Made by a program: the position numbers and the translations under genes. From ZC4RG42 sp036676355 (lineage in GTDB: Bacteria > Pseudomonadota > Gammaproteobacteria > Burkholderiales > SG8-39), in the NCBI GenBank assembly GCA_036676355.1, contig JAKFDA010000054.1, forward strand, positions 1 through 64,000: a DNA stretch of 64,000 nt, given 5' to 3'. Every line of letters begins with the position of its first letter. The stretch's first letter is position 1. Below are positions 32,638 through 40,941 of this stretch, piece by piece. The notes under the pieces were generated by a model. The model saw only the letters and a program-made list of their open reading frames with translations. It was not told the DNA's origin and did not search any database.

Positions 32638-35600
32638 ATGAACAAGCCGAGCGACTTCGATGTCGGCCCGCTGACCTGGGTCAAGGGCGAGATCGATCAA
32701 GCGTTGGACCGTTCCCTGACGGCGCTCAAGGCTTATGCCTCGAGCCCGGGCGAGCCCACTCAACTCAAGTTTTGCCGCACGCATTTTCACCAAGCGCACG
32801 GTGCGCTGCAGATCGTCGGACTGGATGGTGTCACGCGATTGTCCGAGGAAGTGGAAAGCCTGCTTTCAGGCCTGGGCGAAAACGGCGCCGCACCGAGCAG
32901 CGCCGCGCTGACCGCCGCCGAACAGGCCTACCAGTCGATTCGCGCCTATCTGGAAGAATTGCTCAGCGGCGAGCCGAATCAGCCGCTTAAATTGTACGAG
33001 GTCTACCAGGCCGTTTGCGCGGCGCGCGGTCGCGAGGCCGATCTCATCGATCTTTACTATCCGGATTTATCGCGCCGTCCGCCGCGGCGCGAACAGCCGG
33101 TCGTCGCCGTATCGGCGCAGGAAGCGCCGAAGTTTTATAGACGACAACGCACGCGTTATCAGCGCGGCCTGTTGCAGTGGATTCAAAAGGACGAAGCGGG
33201 CATCGAGTCGATGCGTGTTGCGGTTGCCGCGGTCGAAGCCGTGCAGACTTCGCCCGCCCAGCGCGCATTCTGGTGGGTGGCGCTCGGGTTTTTCGATGCG
33301 CTGGCCGCGCATGGTCTGCCCGCGCAACCCACCGTGCACCGCCTGTGCAATCGTATCGAACAGCAATTGAAGCGGCTGGTGGAAGGCTCCACCACTGTGG
33401 CCGAACGGCTCATGCGCGAAGCGCTGTTTGCCGTTGCACGCGCTCAGCCGGTCAGCAATCACGTCAGGCAGGTGCAGGATATCTATGCATTGTCGTCCAC
33501 GCTGCCCGACGCTCTCGGCGTGCGTTCGAACCTGGTGGCGCAGCATCCTGCGCTGCGTGCGCTGCGCGATGCGTTGAGCGCTGCGAAAACGGCGTGGAAC
33601 AAATCGGCGTCCGGTCATCGCCCGAGCCTCAAGACCTTTGCCGATCAGACGACCTTCATCAATGCGCGCGCAGAAGAACTCGATCATCCGGCTCTCAGCA
33701 CCCTCGGTGCGGCACTCGCCCGTACCGCGCAGTGGTTGCTCGAGCAGCCCGATCGTATCGACGACATTGTCGCCATGGAAGTTGCGACCGCGTTGCTGCT
33801 GATTGAAAACGGCGTCGAGAATCACGCCAAGCTGGGCGACGAGTTCGGCGAGCAGGCAACGCTGATGTGCGAACGGCTGCAGGCTTGTGTGGAGGGTAAC
33901 ATCCTCGGCGCGGCGGCGCCGGTGCCGGTCCTCGATGAAATGTCGCGTCGCGCCCAGGAGCGTTTGCTGATGAGCCAGGTCGTGGCCGAGATTCAGGCCT
34001 CCCTGCGCACCATCGAGCAGGCGCTCGACGAGTTTTTCCGCGACTCGACCAAGCGCGCGGCATTGTCCGACTTGTCGCGTCCGGTGCGTCAGGTGCTCGG
34101 TGCATTCACCATGCTGAGCGAAGACGAGGCCGCGGCAGTGCTGTCCGGCTGCTTTACCGACATCCAGCGTTTTGCGCAGCCCGGCTACGAGCCTTCTCAT
34201 GTCGATTTCGAGCGCGTTGCCGGTGCATTGTCCGGCCTCGGTTTCTATGTCGAGGCGCTGCAGCACGGCAAGGCGAATCTGGACGCCTTCATGAATCCGA
34301 TCGGCGCGGTCACGCACGAGTCGGCGCAGCATGAAGGCCCGAGCGAAGACTCGGTCGAAGACGAAATCAAGGTGGCCAAGGGCGCGCTGGAAAGGCAGTT
34401 CGACGCCTGGCGTCAGCATCCGGAAGACAGCCAACTCAAGGCTGCGCTACAGGCGCAACTGACGGCCATCCACAAGGACGCCAATCTGGTTGCCGATGCA
34501 GCGCTGGAACGTCGCGTGGGGGAAATGCTGGCGTTGCTGGCGGGTGCCGATGCGCAGCCGTTCGACGCCGAAATCTCGCAGGTGATGCAGAACATCGCGC
34601 CGGCGACGGCGGTTGCGCAACCCTCCCCCGAAGCGGCCAAACTGCTCTCGGCAAGCGATGAAATCGTCGATGCGGAACTGCTGGCGGTTTATCTGGAGGA
34701 AGCCGGCGAGGTCCTGAACACCATTGCCGAACATCTGGACATGGCGCGCGAGCAGCCGCAGAACATGGACGTGCTGCGCACCATTCGTCGCGGCTACCAC
34801 ACTCTGAAGGGCAGCGGCCGCATGGTCGGCCTGACGCGCCTGAGCGAAGGCGCGTGGGCGATCGAGCAGGTCATGAATCGCTGGCTTGAAGACGAGCACG
34901 CGGCGACGCCGGATCTGCTGACGTTGATTGATGAGGGCCGCAAGTTTTTTGCCGGCGCGGTCGAAGTATTGAAAGAAGGTGGAACCAGCCCGGACGAAAG
35001 CGCGGTGGTTGCCATGGCGCAACACGTCAAACAGGGTCGGCCGCTCTCCGAGTTCTCCGCGCCTGGCGATCTTGCTGCACCCGTTACCGCCGATGCGCCG
35101 CCGGCGTCGCCAATCGAGTCTGCGACTGGCAAGGAGGCGGAAAAGTTTTCGCTCGACTTCACCCAGCCCATCGATCCGCTGCCGCCTGAGTTCCTGCGGC
35201 CGCCCGTTGAAACGACTGCGGAGGCGGTGACCGCCGACTATGGCGAGGCCGTTCTGATCGGCGACGTTGAACTGTCACGCTCGCTATTTTCGATTTTCAT
35301 TACCGAAGCGCAGGAACTGTTGACCGAGCTGCGCAAGGCGCATGCTTCGCCGTTGCCCGGGGCGTTCGATGAAGATTTCAGGCGCTCCCTGCACACGCTG
35401 ACGGGGATTGCCGGCACCGCAAAGTTCGCAGCCATCCGCAATGTCAGCGAGGCGCTCGAGGAATTGCTGGCGCGCCTGGCACAAGCGGCGCCCGACCCCG
35501 ACGCGCGCTCGGCGATCGGCGCCGGACTTGACGCACTCGAGGCCATGGTGCGTGCGGCCGCCGACATGCGTCTGCCCGAGGCCGTACCGGATCTGCTGGC

Positions 35601-38142
35601 ACGCTTGAGCATGACTGCGACAGAAGCGCCCGATGTGGCGGCGGAGAGTTTCGATGCAACCGCTTCGCTCGACACCATCGCATTGTCGCTCGATGAGTTC
35701 ACTGACGTTGATGCGCCGATCGAACTTGATTTCTCCGCCATTGCCCCGACGCCGCCCGAACAGAACGTCGTGCATTTCCCGCACTACGCGACCGAGGTCG
35801 AGCCCACCGCAGAGGCGGAAGAAAGCGGTGACGATGGTTCGGAGAGTGAACACGCGGCCATCCGCGATGACCTCGATCCGCAATTGCTGCCGATCTTTCT
35901 TGAAGAAGCGCAGGAGCTGGTGCCCTCAATCGGCCGCGGGTTGCGTGATTGGCGCGACAATCCCACCAACGTCGCAGCGGGGCACGGATTGCAGCGCGTG
36001 CTACATACGCTGAAGGGTTCGGCGCGCATGGCGGGCGCCATGGCGATCGGCGAATTGACGCACGCTATGGAGACCCGCGTCGAGAACGCAGTGGCCCTCA
36101 AGACGCTGCCCGTCACGTTGTTCGAAGAGCTCGAGAATGCTTACGATCGCGTGAGCGCGCTGCACGAGCGCCTGCTCAATCCGGATGTCGCGCACGAACC
36201 CGACGTTGTGGCGATGCCGGAAGAAACGCTCGAAGGCGCGGCGCCCGGTGTGTCCGCGCCGGAGACGCACGCCGCGGCGTCGATCGCGCCGGCCATTGCC
36301 CCGGAAGAGGCGGAAGTCGTGGCGCAGCAGCGCGCGCTGCTGCGCGTGCGCGCGGACGTGATCGACCGTCTGGTCAACGAAGCCGGCGAGGTCAGTATTT
36401 CGCGCAGCCGCATCGAAGGCGAAATGCGCAACTTGAAGGGCGCGGTGCACGACCTGACGGAAAACGTCAGCCGGCTGCGCGCGCAATTGCGCGAAATCGA
36501 GATTCAGGCCGAGTCGCAGATGCAGTCGAAGATGTCGCTGGCGCAGGAACAGCATGAGCAGTTCGATCCGCTCGAATTCGACCGTTTCACGCGCTTCCAG
36601 GAACTTACGCGGATGATGGCCGAGAGCGTCAACGACGTTTCGACCGTGCACAACAACCTGCTCAAGTCGCTCGACGAATCCGACGCGGCGCTGTCCGCAC
36701 AGGGGCGCCTGACGCGCGAACTGCAGAGCAATCTGATGCGTATCCGCATGGTGCCGTTCGCCAGCGTGAGCGAACGGCTCTATCGCGTGGTGCGACAGGC
36801 GGCCAAGGACAGCGGCAAGCGCGCGGTGCTCGATGTGCGCGGCAGCCAGGTGGAACTTGATCGCTCGGTATTGGAGCGCATTACCGCGCCGTTTGAACAC
36901 ATGCTGCGTAATTGCGTCGCGCACGGCATCGAAACCCAGGCGGTGCGCGCCGAACGCGGTAAAGCGCAGACTGGCGAAATCAGGATCGAGGTGCGTCAGG
37001 AAGGCAACGAGGTCATGCTGACCATTTCCGACGATGGCGGCGGTCTGGACTTCGATCGCATTCGTGCCAAAGCCGAAAGCCTGGGGCTGATCGAGGCAGG
37101 CACCGAGCTTGGTCATGATGAGATCGCCAAATTCATTTTCCATCCCGGCTTCTCTACCGTGGACGAGGTGACCCAACTGGCCGGGCGCGGCGTCGGCATG
37201 GACGTGGTGCAAAGCGAAATCGCCGCACTGGGCGGTCGTGTGGACACGCAGTCCATACCGGGCAAGGGCACCAGTTTTACCGTCTTCCTGCCGTTGACGA
37301 CAGCAGTGACGCAGGCCGTACTGGTGCGCGCGGCGGGCTATACCTATGCCATTCCGTCGGTCATGGTGGAGCAGATCCGTCAGTTCAAGGCCGACGAATT
37401 GCGGCGTTGCCACGAGGCCGGCGAGGTCCGTTGGCAGGACCGCGGCTTCCCGCTGCGTTATTTACCGCGCCTGCTGGGGGATGCGGCGCAGCAGCCGGAA
37501 ACGCAGCGCATCACGCCGATCATGCTGGCACGCAGCGGGAACAGTCTGGCGGCCGTGCAGATCGACGAGGTGATCGGCAACCAGGAAATTGTGGTCAAGA
37601 ACACCGGGCCTCTGCTCGCCCGCGTAATCGGCATTACCGGTGCAACGGTGCTCGGTACCGGCGAAATAGTGTTGATTCTCAACCCGGTGGTGCTGGCGCA
37701 ACATGAACGAACCGCGGTGCAAACGCCTGTTTTCGTGCCAACTGTCGAGCCGGATGCGCCGAGCGCACCGACCGTCATGATCGTCGACGATTCGCTCACC
37801 GTTCGCAAGATCACCGGCCGTCTGCTGTCGCGCGAGGGTTATCAGGTGCTGACCGCCAAGGATGGCGTCGATGCGATGGAGCAACTGCAGGATGCGCGAC
37901 CGGACGTCATGCTGGTGGATATCGAAATGCCGCGTATGGACGGCTTCGATCTGACGCGCAACATTCGCAACGACGGCAAACTGAAGCACATTCCGATCAT
38001 CATGATCACGTCGCGCACGGCCGAGAAACACCGCAACTACGCGGCACAGATCGGCGTGAACGTTTATCTGGGCAAGCCGTTCCAGGAAGACCAGCTGCTC
38101 GAGCACATTTCGGCCTTTGTTCAGCGCCCGGCGCTGGTTTGA
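32638..38142 (+). CDS. chpA: Hybrid CheA-like histidine kinase ChpA (PilL)
   Basis: 1834 residues, the largest gene here. Order: N-terminal degenerate Hpt-like module (His51, 'HQAHGALQIVG'), long helical region, three canonical Hpt modules with His721 ('HTLKGSGRMVG'), His919 ('HTLTGIAGTAKF') and His1123 ('HTLKGSARMAG'), dimerisation, HATPase with N-box Asn1425, G1 DDGGG at 1465-1469 and G2 near 1516 ('GRGVGMDVV'), a CheW domain (about 1550-1690), and a C-terminal receiver with phosphoacceptor Asp1761. It phosphorylates PilG and PilH. Hpt number resembles but is lower than Pseudomonas ChpA. Confidence 0.96.
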   Translation: MNKPSDFDVGPLTWVKGEIDQALDRSLTALKAYASSPGEPTQLKFCRTHFHQAHGALQIVGLDGVTRLSEEVESLLSGLGENGAAPSSAALTAAEQAYQSIRAYLEELLSGEPNQPLKLYEVYQAVCAARGREADLIDLYYPDLSRRPPRREQPVVAVSAQEAPKFYRRQRTRYQRGLLQWIQKDEAGIESMRVAVAAVEAVQTSPAQRAFWWVALGFFDALAAHGLPAQPTVHRLCNRIEQQLKRLVEGSTTVAERLMREALFAVARAQPVSNHVRQVQDIYALSSTLPDALGVRSNLVAQHPALRALRDALSAAKTAWNKSASGHRPSLKTFADQTTFINARAEELDHPALSTLGAALARTAQWLLEQPDRIDDIVAMEVATALLLIENGVENHAKLGDEFGEQATLMCERLQACVEGNILGAAAPVPVLDEMSRRAQERLLMSQVVAEIQASLRTIEQALDEFFRDSTKRAALSDLSRPVRQVLGAFTMLSEDEAAAVLSGCFTDIQRFAQPGYEPSHVDFERVAGALSGLGFYVEALQHGKANLDAFMNPIGAVTHESAQHEGPSEDSVEDEIKVAKGALERQFDAWRQHPEDSQLKAALQAQLTAIHKDANLVADAALERRVGEMLALLAGADAQPFDAEISQVMQNIAPATAVAQPSPEAAKLLSASDEIVDAELLAVYLEEAGEVLNTIAEHLDMAREQPQNMDVLRTIRRGYHTLKGSGRMVGLTRLSEGAWAIEQVMNRWLEDEHAATPDLLTLIDEGRKFFAGAVEVLKEGGTSPDESAVVAMAQHVKQGRPLSEFSAPGDLAAPVTADAPPASPIESATGKEAEKFSLDFTQPIDPLPPEFLRPPVETTAEAVTADYGEAVLIGDVELSRSLFSIFITEAQELLTELRKAHASPLPGAFDEDFRRSLHTLTGIAGTAKFAAIRNVSEALEELLARLAQAAPDPDARSAIGAGLDALEAMVRAAADMRLPEAVPDLLARLSMTATEAPDVAAESFDATASLDTIALSLDEFTDVDAPIELDFSAIAPTPPEQNVVHFPHYATEVEPTAEAEESGDDGSESEHAAIRDDLDPQLLPIFLEEAQELVPSIGRGLRDWRDNPTNVAAGHGLQRVLHTLKGSARMAGAMAIGELTHAMETRVENAVALKTLPVTLFEELENAYDRVSALHERLLNPDVAHEPDVVAMPEETLEGAAPGVSAPETHAAASIAPAIAPEEAEVVAQQRALLRVRADVIDRLVNEAGEVSISRSRIEGEMRNLKGAVHDLTENVSRLRAQLREIEIQAESQMQSKMSLAQEQHEQFDPLEFDRFTRFQELTRMMAESVNDVSTVHNNLLKSLDESDAALSAQGRLTRELQSNLMRIRMVPFASVSERLYRVVRQAAKDSGKRAVLDVRGSQVELDRSVLERITAPFEHMLRNCVAHGIETQAVRAERGKAQTGEIRIEVRQEGNEVMLTISDDGGGLDFDRIRAKAESLGLIEAGTELGHDEIAKFIFHPGFSTVDEVTQLAGRGVGMDVVQSEIAALGGRVDTQSIPGKGTSFTVFLPLTTAVTQAVLVRAAGYTYAIPSVMVEQIRQFKADELRRCHEAGEVRWQDRGFPLRYLPRLLGDAAQQPETQRITPIMLARSGNSLAAVQIDEVIGNQEIVVKNTGPLLARVIGITGATVLGTGEIVLILNPVVLAQHERTAVQTPVFVPTVEPDAPSAPTVMIVDDSLTVRKITGRLLSREGYQVLTAKDGVDAMEQLQDARPDVMLVDIEMPRMDGFDLTRNIRNDGKLKHIPIIMITSRTAEKHRNYAAQIGVNVYLGKPFQEDQLLEHISAFVQRPALV

Positions 38143-38153
38143 TCGCCCGAGAC

Positions 38154-38176
38154 GCGCCTGCGTCAAGGCGCATTTT
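38154..38176 (+). terminator. Probable terminator of the Pil-Chp operon
   Basis: GCGCCT (38154-38159) pairs with AGGCGC (38166-38171) around a 6-base loop, followed by ATTTT. It is 12 bp after the chpA stop. The stem is short, so moderate confidence. Confidence 0.5.
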
Positions 38177-38329
38177 CCACGGGCGCGCCGTGGCGCACGC
38201 CGGCAATGCGCCGGCCCGCGGACGGCAAGATTGTCACAGTACGTGAAATGGCGCGCCGGCCCGGCTTGCCGCGATCCAGCGTTGAGCATCCGCAGCGCGA
38301 ACAGGTCGCGCGGCGACCGACTCCGCAGG

Positions 38330-38335
38330 TAGAAT
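38330..38335 (+). promoter_or_regulatory. Possible -10 box for yqgE (near-leaderless)
   Basis: TAGAAT ends 6 bp before the GTG start of yqgE. A start site 6-8 bp after the box would be on or near the start codon. No clear -35. Otherwise the 38177-38329 gap shows nothing recognisable. Confidence 0.4.
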
Positions 38336-38341
38336 GCGGGC

Positions 38342-38902
38342 GTGGCCAGCGTCAATCTCACCAACCATTTCCTCATCGCCATGCCGAACATGGTTGATCC
38401 TTATTTTGCCCGGTCGCTAACGCTGGTCTGTGAACACAGCGACCAGGGCGCATTGGGTGTTGTGATCAACCGACCGATCGACATGAGTCTGCAAACCCTG
38501 TTCGAGCGTCTCAGTCTCGAACTGGAGCCGCGCGATCTGCATGAAATGCCGGTCTATTTCGGCGGCCCGGTACAGACCGATCGCGGCTTTGTGCTGCACA
38601 CGCCGGTCGGGCCGTGGAGTTCCACGTTATCGGTCAGCGCGCAGGTCGGCATGACCACTTCGCGCGATATCCTTGAAGCGGTCGGCGGGGGCAGCGGCCC
38701 GCAGCGCCTGATGGTCACCCTCGGCTATTCCGGTTGGGCCGCCGGCCAACTCGAGCATGAGATCAAACAGAATGCATGGCTCACCGTGCCCGCTGCCGAT
38801 CAAATCATTTTCGACCTGCCGGCCGAAGAGCGATTGCCCGCCGCGATGCAATTGCTCGGCGTGTCGTACGCCAGCCTGTCGGACGAGGCCGGGCATGCCT
38901 GA
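38342..38902 (+). CDS. yqgE: YqgE/AlgH (UPF0301) family protein
   Basis: 186 residues from a GTG. Matches UPF0301 in 'NHFLIAMPNMVDPYFARSLT', 'GALGVVINRPIDM' and 'YFGGPVQTDRGFVLH', and in the 'SGWAAGQLEHEIKQNAWL' block. The biochemical role is unclear; AlgH affects alginate production in Pseudomonas. It begins the yqgE-ruvX-pyrR-pyrB-pyrC' run and overlaps ruvX by 8 bp. Confidence 0.95.
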   Translation: MASVNLTNHFLIAMPNMVDPYFARSLTLVCEHSDQGALGVVINRPIDMSLQTLFERLSLELEPRDLHEMPVYFGGPVQTDRGFVLHTPVGPWSSTLSVSAQVGMTTSRDILEAVGGGSGPQRLMVTLGYSGWAAGQLEHEIKQNAWLTVPAADQIIFDLPAEERLPAAMQLLGVSYASLSDEAGHA

Positions 38903-39380
38903 GCCGCTCGGCACGTCGATGAGCGATCCATCCGTTCCATCCACGCTTCCCGCTCCCGCCGGGGGCACGGTGCTGGCGTTCGATTTCGGCCTGCGTCACC
39001 TCGGCGTGGCGGTCGGCGAGGCGAGCCTCGGCTTCGCACATCCTTTAACCAGCATCGACGCGGAAGCGAACGAAATTCGTTTTGCCGAGGTCGCGAAGCT
39101 GATTGCGGAGTGGCAGCCAAGCTTGTTTGTGCTCGGCCTGCCCCTGAACATGGACGGCAGCGAACACGAATTCACGCGCAGGGCGCGGCGTTTCGCGCGC
39201 CAGCTTGAAGGGCGTTTCGGCGTGCCGGTGGCTTTCGTCGATGAACGGCTCACCTCGGTGGAGGCCGAATCGCAATTGCGCGAGATCGGTCGCGGCGGGC
39301 GCATGTATAAATCCCTGTCGCATCCCGTTGCGGCGCAAATCATTCTGCAGAACTATTTCGATGACTATCTCGCTACCTGA
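38895..39380 (+). CDS. ruvX: Holliday-junction resolvase-like YqgF/RuvX
   Basis: 161 residues (or 153 from ATG 38919). RNase H-like fold: 'AFDFGLRHLGVAVGE', 'FVLGLPLNMDGSEHEF' and 'FVDERLTSVEAE' hold the conserved acidic residues. YqgF is linked to 16S rRNA 5'-end maturation and putative junction resolution. Overlaps yqgE by 8 bp and pyrR by 20 bp, so the genes are translationally packed. Confidence 0.93.
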   Translation: MPEPLGTSMSDPSVPSTLPAPAGGTVLAFDFGLRHLGVAVGEASLGFAHPLTSIDAEANEIRFAEVAKLIAEWQPSLFVLGLPLNMDGSEHEFTRRARRFARQLEGRFGVPVAFVDERLTSVEAESQLREIGRGGRMYKSLSHPVAAQIILQNYFDDYLAT

Positions 39381-39870
39381 CGCAGAAGCGCTTTACGCCG
39401 AACTTCTCGCCCAACTCCGACCGAACATCAAACCCGATACCGGATTGGTGGGAATTTATACCGGGGGCGTCTGGCTTGCCGAACGCCTGCATGCCGACCT
39501 GGGTTTGCAAGTACCGCTCGGCGCAATCGACATTTCGTTCTATCGCGACGATTTTCATCAAGCGGGGCTGAAGCAGGACATCAAGCGCTCGCACATCCCG
39601 TTCGAGGTGGCGGACCGGCATATCCTGCTGGTCGACGACGTGCTCTATACCGGCCGCACGGTGCGCGGCGCGATGAACGAACTGTTCGATTATGGACGCC
39701 CGGCAAGCATCGGCCTGGTCGTGCTGGCTGACCGAGGCGGTCGCGAACTGCCGATTTATGCCGAGTATGTGGCAACGAATGTCGACGTGCCGGCCGGCTC
39801 GATGCTGGTGCTCGATCGCGACGCGGGCGGAAAGTTTTCCTTGCGCCTGGACGATGGTCGTCAGGAGTGA
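39361..39870 (+). CDS. pyrR: PyrR bifunctional regulator / uracil phosphoribosyltransferase
   Basis: 169 residues. PRPP-binding loop 'ILLVDDVLYTGRTVRGAM' and the 'GIYTGGVWLAERL' and 'DISFYRDDF' blocks define PyrR. In Firmicutes it binds pyr mRNA to cause attenuation and has weak uracil phosphoribosyltransferase activity; the role in Proteobacteria is less certain. It lies directly before pyrB with a hairpin-rich 99-bp gap that could be a target. Confidence 0.93.
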   Translation: MTISLPDAEALYAELLAQLRPNIKPDTGLVGIYTGGVWLAERLHADLGLQVPLGAIDISFYRDDFHQAGLKQDIKRSHIPFEVADRHILLVDDVLYTGRTVRGAMNELFDYGRPASIGLVVLADRGGRELPIYAEYVATNVDVPAGSMLVLDRDAGGKFSLRLDDGRQE

Positions 39871-39889
39871 GGCGTTGCAACACTGCGTG

Positions 39890-39916
39890 CCGTCGGCGTT
39901 GCGCCGGACGGTTCTT
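39890..39916 (+). terminator. Attenuator-like hairpin in the pyrR-pyrB gap
   Basis: CCGTCGGC (39890-39897) pairs with GCCGGACGG (39903-39911, one bulged G) around GTTGC, followed by TTCTTAT. Flanking GCAACAC (39877-39883) and GTGTTGC (39943-39949) can form a longer alternative stem enclosing it. I see no clear PyrR-binding consensus. The layout suggests attenuation, but the T-run is weak. Confidence 0.4.
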
Positions 39917-39969
39917 ATCGATACTTTCGCCCCGACGCACCTGTGTTGCGATACTCGTGGCGTTCAATC

Positions 39970-40929
39970 ATGATTCCGATGCGTAATCCGCAACTCAACG
40001 AAAAGGGCGAGCTGCAGCACTTGCTCACCATCGAGGGCCTGCCGCGTGAGGTCCTGATTCACATCCTCGACACCGCAGCATCCTTCGTCGGCGTTACGGA
40101 GCGCGACGTGAAGAAGGTGCCTTTGCTACGCGGACAGTCGGTCTTCAACCTGTTTTTCGAAAACTCGACCCGTACCCGGACGACATTCGAAATCGCGGCG
40201 AAGCGGCTGTCGGCGGATGTCATCAACCTCAACATCAACACCTCCTCCACTTCCAAGGGCGAGTCGCTACTCGACACGGTCGACAATCTCACCGCAATGC
40301 ACGCCGACATGTTTGTGGTCCGGCATGCGCAAAGCGGTGCGGCCCACCTGATCGCGCAACACGTTGCCTCCCATCTGCATGTCATCAATGCCGGCGACGG
40401 TCGGCATGCGCACCCCACTCAGGGCTTGCTCGACGCTTACACCATCCGGCATTACAAGAAGGACTTCACCGGTTTGTCGGTGGTGATCGTCGGCGATGTG
40501 CTGCACTCGCGCGTTGCGCGTTCGTTGATTCACGCGCTTACCACGCTCGGCACGCCGGATTTGCGCGTCATCGGTCCGAAGACCTTGCTGCCGACGGGCG
40601 TCGAGCATCTTGGCGTGCGCGTCTTTCACGATATGAGCGAAGGGCTTCGCGGAGTGGACGTGATCGTGATGTTGCGGCTGCAGAACGAGCGCATGCGCGG
40701 CCCCTTGCTGCCCAGTGCGCAGGAGTATTTCAAGTCGTACGGTCTGACGCCGGAAAAACTCGCGTTGGCCAAGCCGGATGCCATCGTGATGCATCCGGGG
40801 CCGATGAACCGCGGCGTCGAAATCGATTCGGCAGTGGCCGATGGGCGGCAGGCCGTCATCCTGCCGCAAGTCACCTTCGGCATCGCGGTCCGCATGGCGG
40901 TCATGTCCATCCTTGCCGGGAATTCATAA
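39970..40929 (+). CDS. pyrB: Aspartate carbamoyltransferase, catalytic subunit
   Basis: 319 residues. Forms carbamoyl-aspartate from carbamoyl phosphate and aspartate. Carbamoyl-phosphate site 'FFENSTRTRTTFEIAAKRL', 'HPTQGLLDAYTI' and 'VMHPGPMNRGVEI' are intact. ATG 39970 is preferred over a TTG 27 bp upstream that lies in the putative leader. The next gene encodes a dihydroorotase-like protein lacking metal ligands, the combination found for class A ATCase of Pseudomonas. Confidence 0.97.
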   Translation: MIPMRNPQLNEKGELQHLLTIEGLPREVLIHILDTAASFVGVTERDVKKVPLLRGQSVFNLFFENSTRTRTTFEIAAKRLSADVINLNINTSSTSKGESLLDTVDNLTAMHADMFVVRHAQSGAAHLIAQHVASHLHVINAGDGRHAHPTQGLLDAYTIRHYKKDFTGLSVVIVGDVLHSRVARSLIHALTTLGTPDLRVIGPKTLLPTGVEHLGVRVFHDMSEGLRGVDVIVMLRLQNERMRGPLLPSAQEYFKSYGLTPEKLALAKPDAIVMHPGPMNRGVEIDSAVADGRQAVILPQVTFGIAVRMAVMSILAGNS

Positions 40930-40941
40930 GCATAAGCGCGC

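Noticed and set aside
33067..34434. Minus-strand open frame of 455 codons within chpA
   Set aside because: Antisense shadow; no conserved motif.
36001..37413. Minus-strand open frame of 470 codons within chpA
   Set aside because: Antisense shadow of the kinase domain; no recognisable domain and no ribosome site.
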